The notes beneath the pieces are model-generated. The model was not told the origin of the DNA and did not search any database. It saw nothing but the letters and a program-made list of their open reading frames with translations. A program made the translations under genes and the position numbers. Shown piece after piece: positions 46,410 to 57,880 of a DNA stretch of 64,000 nucleotides (its first letter is position 1; each line of letters opens with the position of its first letter). Source of the stretch: Plantago major (Eukaryota > Streptophyta > Magnoliopsida > Lamiales > Plantaginaceae); the NCBI GenBank assembly GCA_026545765.1, contig CM048839.1, positions 46,112,677-46,176,676 on the forward strand, given 5' to 3'.

Positions 46410-48837
46410 ACTTTCAAATTCATCAATGCTACGACTCAGCTGGATGAGTTTCTCCCTTCAGTGGTCCGCTCTTGGCACGGCCCTGCTCCTTCTCATCCAC
46501 ATGAGCGAGTTTGGGTAAAGCTGAAACGGCTGCAGCCGATTATGAAGAGATTGAGTCGGGACACACGGAAGGCTGACCATCATGTTACACTGGCACGAAC
46601 CAGATTGCTCCAACTACAGGGCGAACTGAGCCAAACCCATTTCTGTCCTGCTCTCATTCGACAGGTTAAAGAAGCCACCCTGGAACTTGAAAAGTGTCTG
46701 GATACTGAGGAACAGGTGCTACGCCAAAAGGCGAAAGTGGATTGGATTAAGCTTGGGGATGGCAATTCTGCTTTCTTCCATGCACAAGTCAGAGATAAGA
46801 ATCATCGCATTGGTATTCATCGCTTGGAGACGGAGGATGGACGTATACTCCAGAGGGATATTGATATTGAGCAGGAGGTGCTCTCCTTTTATTCACAGCT
46901 AGTTGGATCGAACTCGCCACGCCAGACGGGTATCGATGTGGGGCTTATTCGATCGGGTACCAGGTTAGGTTATGAGGATAGGTTGTCTCTATTACAACCG
47001 GTCACACACGTGGAAATTGATGCGGCTCTAAAGCATATTGGTGACCTCAAAGCTCCCGGGATTGATGGCTTTAATGCCTACTTCTTTAAGCGCTCCTGGC
47101 AACATGTTCGCAATGATATTTATGAGGCAGTGAAGAGTTTCTTTGATACGGCATCATTGTACCCAGCCCTGAACTGTACCCTGGTTACTCTCATTCCAAA
47201 AAACCCTACGGCTTGCAGTGTTCGGGAGATGCACCCGATTGCTTGCTGCACGACTATCTGCAAGATCATCTCGAAAATACTCACAAGTCGGCTGGGAAGG
47301 GTTGTAAATAATATTGTTGATGAGAGTCAATCTGCTTTCTTACCGGGGAAGGTCATCCAGGATAACATACTTTTGGCACAGGAACTTGTTAGGGGGTACA
47401 ATCGCAAAGGTATAGACAAGGAGATCCGCTCTCTCCCTTTCTTTTTGTACTCGTCATGGAGTATCTTCATCGTTGTATACAAAAGTTGCGGTCCTTGCCT
47501 GATTTCAACTTTCATCCGAAGTGTGAAAAGTTGCATATCACTAATCTCTATTTTGCGGATGACCTAATGCTTTTTATGAGAGGTGATGAAGGATCGGTCC
47601 AGCTCATGATGCAGCAGTTGAAACACTTCTCGATGGCTTGTGGATTGCGAACAAATCTCTCGAAGACAAAAATATTTTTTGGAGGCTTGTCAGTGGCGGA
47701 GCAGCATCGAATCCTCACCATCACGGGCTTTGTGGCGGGTTCGTTTCCCGTGCGCTACCTGGGTATTCCCCTATCCCATCGTAGACTCACTGTTTTGCAC
47801 TATCAGCCCCTACTTGATTGGATTCTTGGTCGGATGAAGCACTGGTCGACGAGACTCTTAAGTTATGCAGGTCGGGAGCAACTAATAAAGAGTGTGATCA
47901 CAGCCATCACTGCCTATTGGTTACATGTTTTTCATTCCCAAAAGCTGTCCTGGACCATATTCAGCGTATGTGTCGGAGTTTCTTATGGAGTGGGAAGGAT
48001 GGAAACTACCATAAGGCCCTTGTATCATGGCAACAGGTTTGTGCTCCCAGATGCTGTGGTGGTTTGAATATCATAAATCTACAGATTTGGAACTTGGGTC
48101 TCATCTCAAAGCTTCTGTGGAAAATCCAAACGAACGCGGATTCATTATGGGTGCGTTGGATTCATAGTTATTATATAAAACAACAGGAGATAGATGAGTG
48201 GGTGGTGCCCGTATGCAGCTCTCCGATTATTAAAGCCATCCACCGTGTGAGGAATCAACTCCATGGAACACAAGAATGGGATATGCAATTACTTGCCCCG
48301 AAGTTCTCTACACGTGCGATCTACAAATTCCTGCGGGGAAACTCCACTAAGGTCGAATGGTGCGACTTAGTTATCCGTAACATGGCACGACCCAAGGCCA
48401 CCTCCATCCTATGGCTAGCTTTGCATAGACGTTTGGCGACAAAGGACCGGCTGGCTTTCTTTGGTATATATACGGATGGTCAATGCTGCTTTTGTAATGG
48501 CGTAGAATCAATTGATCATCTCTTTTTCCATTGCCCGAGTACTTATGGGATCTTCCAAGGTGGTTTATCATGGTTAGGCATTACACCTCCACACATCACG
48601 GATTGGCAGCAGTTACTCGCCTGGATATGTCGCATGGTTCGCGGACATGGGGGCAGGGCAGCCGTCTTCCGGACGCTTCTGGCTGAAACTGTCTACCACA
48701 TTTGGCAAGCACGGAATGAGTTGATCTTCCAACATAAAGCACTGGATATACAAGCAACTATTATATCGATTGTGTTCACCACAACCTTGAGATGCCATAG
48801 CAAGCGTGCTTCAGCCGTGATTCAACAGCTCACTTAG
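46410..48837 (+). pseudogene. LINE ORF2, reverse transcriptase and zf-RVT C-terminal part
   Basis: Landmarks: WIKLGDGNSAFFHAQ, LKAPGIDGFNAYFFK, CTLVTLIPKN, MHPIACCTTICKIISK and ESQSAFLPGKVIQDNI. There is then an abrupt join at about 47425 from KGIDKEI to a DPLSPFLFVLVMEYL block. That removes the stretch with the KAYDT aspartate. The FADD catalytic box survives (YFADDLMLF). A frameshift near 47940 (WLHVF to SFPKAVLDH) separates the last part, which ends with the zf-RVT region (RPKATSILWLALHRRLATKDRL, CCFCNG-ESIDHLFFHC). It cannot make active reverse transcriptase. Confidence 0.88.
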
Positions 48838-49003
48838 TGCTATGTTTTTGATTTCGCAGTTTGTTCATTGTGTCAATTTGTTTTTCTCTAGTTATGCTCT
48901 AGTTTTGGGCTTGGACGATAGCTTTTGTCAGCCCTTAAATGTATGTACTCTGTTTTTTGGTATCAATAAGACGCGTTCTTTCGTTCCAAAAAAAAAAAAA
49001 AAT

Positions 49004-49329
49004 GTAGTAAAAAGTGTAGTTTTAATGACAGAATGTGTAATTTATGAAGAATTTTTTATTGTTGGCATAAAAATATTATAAAGAATTATTACACTAACAA
49101 CTGCTTTTTTTTAAAGAGTATTGTCAATAAGGGACCATGAATTCTTATCGTATATTATGACAAATTTATTCCCTGATAAAGTATTATTTTAAGGGGTTTA
49201 TAAATGTAATCATAATAACAAATAATATAATAATAAAAATATTTTTAATATCTTTTATCGTATAGTATGAGATAATAAAAATGAGACAAAAACAATAAAA
49301 AAATTATTACTGGAAGGGTAAATCAACTC
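49004..49329. other. AT-rich DNA past the LINE poly-A
   Basis: No gene or clear element. It may belong to the Helitron that ends at 50667. Confidence 0.4.
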
Positions 49330-50460
49330 TAAGATCTAGATAATCACGACATGAGAATTAAATTGAAAGTTTAAAACCACACTATATGGAAAAAATACTC
49401 TAAGTAATGGATGATTTTAAATTTAAGCTCAATCTGATGTGTTAACCAACTTTAAGAATGATATAATTTAAACATAGAAACTCGATTCGAATACAAAAAG
49501 CAACTCTAAGAGTATTAATTCTAACATTGAAACTCAATTCAAAGGTTGGCGCATCAAATGAGATAATTACAGCTTGGTAACTCTATTTGAAGAGTAAACA
49601 ACACAATATGGGAGAAATACTCTTAAGAATTCAAAAGGAGGAACTCAGTATGATTGGTAAACTAAACTTTAAGAATGAAATATTAATTTGTACTACTTGG
49701 GAACTCAATTTGAAAGGCATTGTAACTTTAAAAATATAAGATAATTTCAACTTGAAAATTCAATTTGAAGTTCAAACAAACTATAAAAATAGATAATTTC
49801 AACTTGGAAACTCTATTTGGAGAGTAAACCACAATGTCCGGGAGAAAAACTGTAATAAGGAAAATTAAATTGCAGCTGAACAACTCGATTCGACGGGTGG
49901 ACTTAACAACTCCATGATTGCGACAATTTCGACTCGGGAACTCAATTTAAAAGTGCAAACAAGAACACACTATTTGAAAAATTATTCCAAGAATTATATA
50001 ATTCCAACTTATAAACATAGTTCGAACGTTAAACAAATTCTAAGAACGTGTCATCTCTAACGTGGAATTTAATTCGAATGGTAAACCAACTCTAAGAATG
50101 AGGTACTTTCAACTTGAGAATCAATTTGAATGATAAGCCAACTATTATAATATGAGATATCAAAGTTGAGAATTCAGTTCGATTGGTAAACTAAACTCTA
50201 AGATGGGATCACCTCAACTTGGAAACTCTATTCGAATGTCAACCAACTATATATATGAGTGTGTGATAATTACAACTTAAAAACTCTATTCGAATAGTAG
50301 ATCGCACTAACTCAAGAATGCTCAAAGAGTAGGATAATCCAATTTAGGAACCATCTTTCAAGGATAGTTGAACTATTTATAAAATGAGACTATTTCTACT
50401 TGGGAACTCAATTGAAATGGTAAGCTCAACTTTAGGAATGAGATAGTTCCAAAATTTGAT
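49330..50460. repeat. Degenerate tandem repeat block, unit about 50-65 bp
   Basis: Variants of AACTTGGGAACTCAATTCGAA, GGTAAACCAACTCTAAGAATG and GAGATAATTTC recur about twenty times, with strong drift and some units missing. It shows no coding frame. It lies directly upstream of a Helitron 3' end, and tandem arrays are common inside Helitrons, so it may be part of that element. Confidence 0.75.
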
Positions 50461-50639
50461 CATTAACTAATTTTTTATAATGTGTTTTTTTGCAGTTGAC
50501 GTTGATTCACATTACTATGGAGATTATATACATTTACTTCATATTCTCTTTGAAATTGTTTAAATTAGTGAACCTTTGATTATTTTAGTATGGTTTCTCG
50601 TTTGGATTATATTTTCTTTCACGTATTACTTAAACCATG

Positions 50640-50668
50640 CCGTGACAATGTCACGGGTTAGTACTAGT
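50640..50668 (+). mobile_element. Helitron 3' terminus
   Basis: Perfect hairpin CCGTGAC-aat-GTCACGG (50640-50656), seven bases, then CTAG and T (50664-50668). It is of a different family from the 42.1 and 53.7 kb termini. Confidence 0.75.
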
Positions 50669-52519
50669 ATAATATAATAATACATTAAGTAAAAAAGGGT
50701 TGGAGTCATTCAAATATTTGGCAAAATCCTCAATTCCTATTGGTCAATATTTATTATAGTTGTCCTAATAAAATGTTTTGATTGGTCCTGATTTTATCAA
50801 CTTGGTGTCATGAAAGGAAAGTGCTATTTTTTGAAAATCATTCTAGCTATTTAGTTAATTCAATTAATTGTGTTTACTTTTACATTTTGATTTTGTGATC
50901 TACAATATTTATTTAGTTAATATGAAATAGAATGTTAATTAATTTTTTCAAGTGTCAATCGAATCCGTATTTCTTGGTTTCAAGTTTTCCATTCTTCGAG
51001 GTTTGTTGGACGGATTAATATGCTTAAGTATAATTATTACGTTTTTAACAATATCAATAATTATTTATATATGAGTTAACATTTTATGTCATCTTTCATA
51101 TATATATGTATAGCATTGATAATTTTAAGTAAAAACCCGTGATATTTTTGATTATAACTGTAATATTTGTCATTTTATTTCATGTACTGATTATAACTGT
51201 AATATTAATTAGTCATTTTCTTACAACCATATGTAATGTTTGGCACACAATTAACAACCCATTTTAATTGAGTCGAACATATTTACTTATTTGGCCTTAC
51301 CATTTTTGTTTTAGATAATAGTTGTATTTTTTAATTGAGTCACTAATCAATTAAAACTCACAACAATTATAAAACTCTATAAAATTTTAATTCTTCACCA
51401 AACACAAATTTTCACAATTCAATTAAAATTTAATTATTAATCATCATTCATACCTCATTGAAATTCCCTTAATTAAAGTTGCATGCCAAACAACCCGTTA
51501 TGCATTATAACGTTGATTTTTTTAGTTAAAAAAACTATTATGTGCCTTAAGTAAATAAGTGGAAGAAAAGGCACATAAACAGGTACAAATAAAGGAATCG
51601 GAAGATATATTATTTCAAATAACATGAAAGTAAAGTGGCAAACCAGATAAAAGAAGCACTTTATTTGATCAGTCAAAATGAATTTTCATAATTTGAGTAG
51701 AATATCATTCAGGTTGTGTTTGCAAGTATCATTTTTGCCATTCTTTTGTTTTAAGGTATGAAAAAAAATACTAATTTAAGTATAAACTCAGGGGCTTTGA
51801 TATTCACATTAATAATTAAAGAAGTAATATTTTTTATGGTTGGCTATGATACAAGATAATTATTTTACTTAGCATTTCTACTTTTTTAGTGCTTGAAGCA
51901 CATAAAACATCTAATTTCATGTTTTAAGATTATACCTACTTAGGCTATGTTTAACAAAACTAAATGTAGATGATAGCTGCTAAGCTAACTGGTACCGATT
52001 AGGTAGTTGATAAGCTAGCTGATTTTACTGTAATTATTTGTAAATTATCTTATAAGCTAGTTGGAATTTTGTAAAATAACCTAAAAGGGCATAAACATTG
52101 TTCATAATTCTTATCATGCTATTTTTCTTAAGTTTTTCATTTTATATTTTGGCAATAATTATTTGAAAACAAAAATAGATTTTTATGTCTAATAATTCTA
52201 ATAAATTATTACTAATAAAGCTTTCCACCAAAAAATGTTTAAGCGAAAAATATTTTCTTATGTTGATTGTGGACATAACATGTTTGATTAAGTTTTTTTC
52301 TCTTTTCTTCTTTTTACAAAGAAAATTTGCTTGATTTGCTAATTCAACTCTTACTACATCAAGAAAATCATGCAAATTAAAACCATCTCCAACAATTGTA
52401 ATTGTCTGAAATGTTCACGTTAGCATTCATTCACTGCAACTCTAAATACCATTTCTTTCAATTCACTTTTCATTTTATTTTCTCATTTCCTTTCAAACTT
52501 CATTCTTCATTTTATTTCA
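50669..52519. other. AT-rich region with one MITE candidate
   Basis: No genes. It contains the TGTTTGGCA-ended element described at 51237-51492. Otherwise it is simple AT-rich sequence. Confidence 0.5.
51237..51492. mobile_element. MITE candidate with TGTTTGGCA inverted ends
   Basis: TGTTTGGCACACAA (51237) is mirrored by TTGCATGCCAAACA (ending 51492), 12 of 14 positions. The body is rich in TTAATTGAGT and its inverse. No target duplication was found, so the superfamily is open. Confidence 0.45.
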
Positions 52520-52529
52520 ATGTGGTTTA

Positions 52530-52650
52530 ACTTGGCTTCCGTGGTTGGCAGTCTATTATGTGAGCTCGTGGGGTTTACCCAATGCGCATCTGAAGGCTAG
52601 CGATTGCGGGTTCCCAACGTCATCCGAAACAAAAAATAATAATTATAATT
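52530..52650 (+). mobile_element. SINE-like fragment
   Basis: CTCGTGGGGTTTACCCAATGCGCATC, with AAGGCTAGCGATTGCGGGTTCCC and ending in an A-rich tail, resembles the conserved 3' half seen in several plant SINE families (GGGTTTACCC-TGCGCAC, GCGGCTGCGGGTTTCC). The left part (TGGCTTCCGTGGTTGGC) may hold the pol III A box. Boundaries are approximate. Confidence 0.45.
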
Positions 52651-53120
52651 ATATCACATTAATTTTTTAAAAAATATATTATTTGAAAATAAAAATCACA
52701 ATGCTCTTAAGTGCAACTCATAAATAAGGGTGAAAGAAGGTTTTCAACAACAAAAAAAAAGGTAAAAAAAGTTTTCAACAACCCCATTGAGTGTTTGTTT
52801 GTATGCCCCGTTGAGCCCCAATACTTTAAAGAAGCTTTCAAATGTCATATTAAAATCATTTCAGTCTGGTTCGTCATATATTGAGATTTAAGAGACGCAA
52901 GAATTTCTAAGCGGATACTGCATGTCAGCAATGGGGATTTGAGGAATAAAAATTATAAAACGATGGCAATGTTGATATAATATTCTCAATGATATACTTA
53001 TTTGGGAAATGAGTAATCCTCATATTTTACTCACTTTATTTCCTACTTTATTCGCCGTCTCTCATGCTTTATTTACCATCCCTTAAAACTTGTGCCAGGA
53101 TCCGCAAGAAGTTTGATCGG

Positions 53121-53149
53121 GCGCGCGCGCGGGGGGTGGGGGGGGGGGA
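53121..53149 (+). repeat. GC/G-run low-complexity tract
   Basis: An alternating GCGCGCGCGC stretch runs into a G-rich run broken by one T. It is striking in an AT-rich setting. Confidence 0.85.
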
Positions 53150-53680
53150 CACTAAAAAAATCTATAAAAACATGTAAATGTTAGGTAAAATTTATGATTG
53201 ATGTGCTTTATAAACATCAACTTTGCAAGTTCACAGCCCTCCACTAAAATCTATCTTTTTTTTTTACCATTCAGACCCATTTATGTTCATAGTTTGGACC
53301 TGGACCCTTTTAAAATATTCAAATTGCATTGTCTAATTTTAAAAGGGTAGAATATGGACCCAGACCTATCTAATATAAATGTGGTAGGGTCTTACTTAAA
53401 CTATTGATGCGACAAATAGAGTGATACATATGGTATGGAAATAATACTTGGTGTTTAAGTAGCATATACAAAGTATGAAATAATATTATATTTAAATATG
53501 ATACTCAATGAGTATTTAATACTGTGTGATTTCATTATAAATACTTCTTTTACTTTTTACAAATAGTAGAATGACTTTGTATGAAACGGTGAAACATTTG
53601 GATCATGAGTTCTAAAAAATTGTAAAATTTATATGTTTGTAAATTGAGATACATTTTTCTAACAGAATTTATATCCTTTA

Positions 53681-53711
53681 CCCGTCGAGTATCGACGGGC
53701 CATTTACTAGT
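53681..53711 (+). mobile_element. Helitron 3' terminus, same family as 42.1 kb
   Basis: Hairpin CCCGTCGA-gta-TCGACGGG, then seven bases, then CTAG and T (53707-53711). The final 30 bp match the terminus at 42071-42102 with a few changes. The 5' end was not found. Confidence 0.75.
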
Positions 53712-53837
53712 ACATGTGTATTTAAAAAAAAAATGAACCGAACAAAAGCTCTTCATATTTCCAAAACAAAGTACGTACAGAGGGCGATTTAAAAGTGATC
53801 CAGCCCAATCGAAACAAAACTCAACGAGTCAAAACTA

Positions 53838-55000
53838 TCAACCCAACACCAATTGTCCAACATGGACTGTGAGTTTGTGGACCATCCAAGAACTATACAC
53901 AATTGTATCCAAATTTTGCTGCCTAATTGCATCAATACTTACAGTACAACCAAAACAAGTTTCATTTTTATATCTCCAGACAAAGTACCATTCAAGTTCC
54001 TCAACCATCGCAAAGGTAAGTGTATAATGCATATCCAGCTGGGTACAGGCCTCCAAAGGCGGCTAGTATGATAGCATTCAAAGAAGAGATGGTCCAGTGA
54101 CTACCGGATTACGAAAGCATCAAATATTATCTCCAATCAGCCCAAGTATGTGTAGCATTTCTTTCGTAGCCAACTTCCCATTGCAGGCCATCCACATAAC
54201 GAAATTTGCTCGTGGCCTTGCAGCTCGTCCATAGAAAAGTTTCATCCAGGGTACTTGAGGTCTTTCTACTCTCAAAAAATTATACATAAGATGTGTCTGA
54301 AAGACATTGCCTTGTATCAACCCATTCCAAACGCCACTTTTTCGTACCAATTGTCTGCACTTTAAAATCCCTTTGATCATCCAGGAATTGTTATTAGGCA
54401 CAATTGTTGTCATTTTTCTATCCACCGGTATGTAGTATGTATGTATCTATTTCATCCAGAGACTATCTACTTTTCCACACAAGTTCCAGAGGAACTTCGG
54501 TAGACAAGCTCTATTCCAGTCGACTAATGAGATGATTTGCACCCCCCCCTCTCAATCTGCATACATTCTCCCATGCGATTGGAGACTTTCTGGTTATCTC
54601 CTCTCCTCCTGACCATAAGAAGGATCTACAAATGGCCTTAACTTGCTTCAGAATCTTCCTTGGGAGTGGGAAAAACTGGAGCCAGTAGTTTGTTATAGCA
54701 AATACTACACTCTTGATGAGTTGTGTCTTACCAACATAGCTCAATAATATCACGCTCCAATGTCTTATTCTAGCATTAATCTTATCTATTAGAGGTTGAC
54801 ATTATAAGACATTTGGCTTTCTTCTTGTGAGAGGTACACCTAAGTATTTAAAAGGTAAAGTACCTTCACATAAACACATCAAGCCCAAGATCTCTCCTTT
54901 CACATATGTGTCCATGCTCCCAAAGTATACCTTACACTTTGTAGGATTCACTACTAATTCAGTGACCTGGAAAATTGGTTAAACTCCTTGATGTGCACTT
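53838..55000 (-). pseudogene. LINE reverse-transcriptase C-terminal fragment
   Basis: On the minus strand from about 55000: IKEFNQFS, VVNPTKCKVYFGSMDTY, LPFKYLGVPLTRRKP, a stop, then RHWSVILLSYVGKTQLIKSV, AICRSFLWSGG, PIAWENVCRLRGGG and, after a gap, a zf-RVT-like block (WMKLFYGRAARPRANFVMWM, CNGKLATKEML). Several stops and frameshifts break it. The 5' side ends abruptly at foreign sequence near 54989. Confidence 0.82.
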
Positions 55001-56688
55001 AATGATTTGAAAGCGTTGTAGTACTTGTAATCCTTAACTACAATCAAAGATTAAATTTATATTAGTCGGAAGCTCTCAAACTACAGCAATAGCAGTAAGT
55101 TAACTCGGGATGTCGTTCTCGACGGACACTTAGCATAGGAACAAGCAAATATCGTTTGTAAATTATGTGCAGGAAAGTAAACAGATTGATCGCAGACTGA
55201 ATGATTAATTTGCAGTAAACTCTAATTGCTTTGTTGTAAATCGATGAAGGGAAGGCGTAAAGGTTCCCTGACCTCCCTCTGCTATGCTACTCCCAACTTC
55301 CCAGTTAAAATCCTACGCGATTACCTCTAACAACAGCAGGGCATAATACTACTATGCCAACGCGCAGTCAGCACGAGTACCCCTACTCAGTTCAATGAAA
55401 CTACTGTGTCACTCAGCAGAACTCACACCACAAAGGATGTATAGAGTTGTATAACCACGATTTACGTCTAATAACTATTCCATTAATATATCACGATATA
55501 TAAAGAAGTAGCAAAAGCAGAGTTACGGTGGTTCGCCTTTACAAAAGAAAGTTAGCTACTCATAGTATCTAATAGACAAAAATCGAAAACTAGGAAGAAA
55601 AGGAAGAATAAGATTAGTCTCTGATGTCTTCGTGTTGCTGCTTCTAGAGTTTCCTCCTTCTGGGTGCCTAACGGCCAGCGGTTTTGGGGTTTCACTTCCC
55701 CGAGGACTGGTTCTCTCTCAGGAGAGCTGCTTTGTGAGCGGTGTAGAATTATGAGACCCCTGAGGTCTTCTTTATACTGGAAATTTCGTGCTCTGGCCGC
55801 CATAGATCATTAAGGAAGGTTTAGGAAGGCGGGTCTGAGCCTGACAGACCAGGAAATAGACCCAAAAGAAATCAGAGCCTTGATTGCGGTCACCTGTGGA
55901 CCGCAGTGGTGCCTTTTGTGGCCACCTGTGGATCGCCATCTTCGATTTCTGCAGATTCAAATCTGTTTTCTTCGTTCTTCAATTTCGTGCTTCGTAACTT
56001 CGTTTTCTCAGAAAGTGGTCTTCTACAAAGTTGTTGCATCTTCAATTATCTTCGCATTGGTTGGTCGCATGACATGTTTAGACTCCTCGAACTCCGTGCA
56101 ATGGCCAATTCGGCGTATTCACTTAACTTTCTCGATTTCACACAATTATGCCGTTTTCGTGCCTGAAATCGTGCAATTTCTCAAAAACGCGATCATGACC
56201 TACAGAAAACACGCGAAGTTGGTAATTGACCATTAAATGATACAAATATTGCATCTAAGGCCTGAAATGGTTCTCTTAAAAATAATTCGATCATTTTTAG
56301 AATATTTGAAGGCAGGGGGAACTTCTAATTAAGAAAAAGTATATCCATTGGAAACTTTGCTAGTTAAAAGTATGCAATCTGGATCGGTTTACGAGCCATA
56401 GAATTCCATGGTTCTGGTGGAACTCTTTTCAAAAGTATTTACCATTAAAAGAACCCAAAAAGTATTGTAATAATGAATTTTCATGAGGTATAAACTAAGA
56501 ACCCTATATAATTCTTCCATTTACCAGGTCTATTAAATCTTGTTGCTGATAATGACCCACGACACATGGGATTCTTTATGGGTCTTAGACTTCTATTGAT
56601 ACTTTTCAAAATATTAAGAATTTAGAGGGGGCCATGTTTAAATGTGGGCTAAAAGGGATCGACAAATATTATTGTTATATATATAAAC
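54989..56688. other. Unidentified repeat-like block, possible LTR sequence
   Basis: It begins with TGATGTGCACTTAATGATTT exactly where the LINE fragment is cut. It has the mixed GC/AT texture, long non-coding length and phrases such as GGGATGTCGTTCTCGACGGA that I associate with long plant LTRs. No matching TSD or paired LTR was found, so the family and right border are open. The remaining DNA to 56.69 kb shows no gene. Confidence 0.35.
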
Positions 56689-57327
56689 TGTAAAGACCCA
56701 ACCACTAATAAGCCGAGCCCTGGCCCTTTGGGCCCATGCGGTTATGCATGGAAGCTCTCCGAGTGATATGCTGGCCCCACTGTAACAACACAAGTCCTTT
56801 TCCGCGCACTTTGTCCTCACTCGTGCGCGAACCGGGAGACTTCCCAGTTATGAGTAGCGTTCTCAATCCCTTTAAGCTCTTTGGACTTGATTTGAAATTT
56901 TGGGGCGTTACATTCACCCCCTCTTGAATTGTACGACGTCCTCGCCGTACCATGGTCCGGCCAACCGTCCACCCCTTGTGGATTTTGGGTTGGCACGACT
57001 CGGATACCATTTGTAACGACCCAACCACTAATCGGTCGAGCCCCGGCCCTTTGGGCCCGCGCGGTTACGCATGAGCATCTCTCCGGGTGATATGCTGGCC
57101 CCACTGTACCAACACAAGTCCTTTCCCGCGCACTTTGTCCTCACTCATGCGCGAACCGGAAGACTCCAGTTGGTCACCCGTCCTAAAATTGCTCAAGAGC
57201 AAGCACGTTTAACTCTGGAGTTCTTATGGATGGATTCTTGAAAAGAAAAGTGCACCTTGTTGGTATGAGTAGCGTTCTCAATCCCTTTAAGCTCTTTGGA
57301 CTTGACTTGAAACTTTGGGGCGTTACA
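56689..57327 (-). mobile_element. Full-length Cassandra TRIM, 639 bp, one LTR missing the 5S core
   Basis: Flanked by a perfect 5-bp duplication TAAAC (56684-56688 and 57328-57332). The 5' LTR (minus sense) is 57012-57327, 316 bp, with complete 5S-like sequence. The internal region is 56913-57011, with an AATGGTATCC-type primer site and an AAGAGGGGGTGAA tract. The 3' LTR is 56689-56912, only 224 bp: it passes straight from GCTACTCATA to ACTGGGAAGTC, dropping about 90 bp of 5S-like sequence including the promoter boxes. Confidence 0.93.
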
Positions 57328-57332
57328 TAAAC

Positions 57333-57880
57333 ACTAGAGGTTTTTATTAATAACATCGGTGTTAAAGATATACATAAAAAAACTCCACCCGTAAAAGATT
57401 ATTAGTGTTATTTAAGATACTGTACATATATATTAAAAACATTATTTGTTCCCTTAGAACATCTCCACTAGCTGCAACCATCTTCCTAGTACCAACTCTT
57501 CACGTCAATATTACACTAACTGCAACCCCTCTTCATCTATCTACTCCACTAGTGAGACCCAAATTTATTTTCTTTCTCATTTATTTCAAACATAACATTT
57601 CATTTAATTTCTTTCCTCATTTCCTCTTAAACATTATTGATTTCATTTTAAATGTATTTATCTAATTATATTAACATCACATTAATTTTAAAAATTGCAT
57701 TAATATAAAATAAAAATTACATTACTTCAAAATTAAAAAAACTTTAAATTTTTCATTGTTTTGGACTGATGATGATATTTTCTCTCTCGTTGTGTGTGCG
57801 ATTTCACCGCTAGTGTGTGTTTTTGCCATTTTTGTTTTTTAGCAGCTTTTCTCTAGTTTTTTGTTCAATTTGTTTGTGCG
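57333..57880. other. AT-rich spacer and LINE 5' untranslated region
   Basis: No gene. From about 57750 it is T-rich and TG-rich, like the leader of the following LINE. The LINE 5' end was not fixed. Confidence 0.4.

Larger units (their letters stand above)
42910..49003 (+). mobile_element. L1-type LINE copy with poly-A tail, broken
   Basis: ORF1, endonuclease and reverse transcriptase sections follow in order, then an untranslated tail and a 15-A run (48988-49002). A candidate target duplication is TGTAGTTTTAA-ATGA, just before the 5' end (about 42895-42909) and about 12 bp past the poly-A (49014-49027). The copy has a 1-kb insertion (45364-46409), an internal RT deletion near 47425 and frameshifts, so it is inactive. 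Confidence 0.85.
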
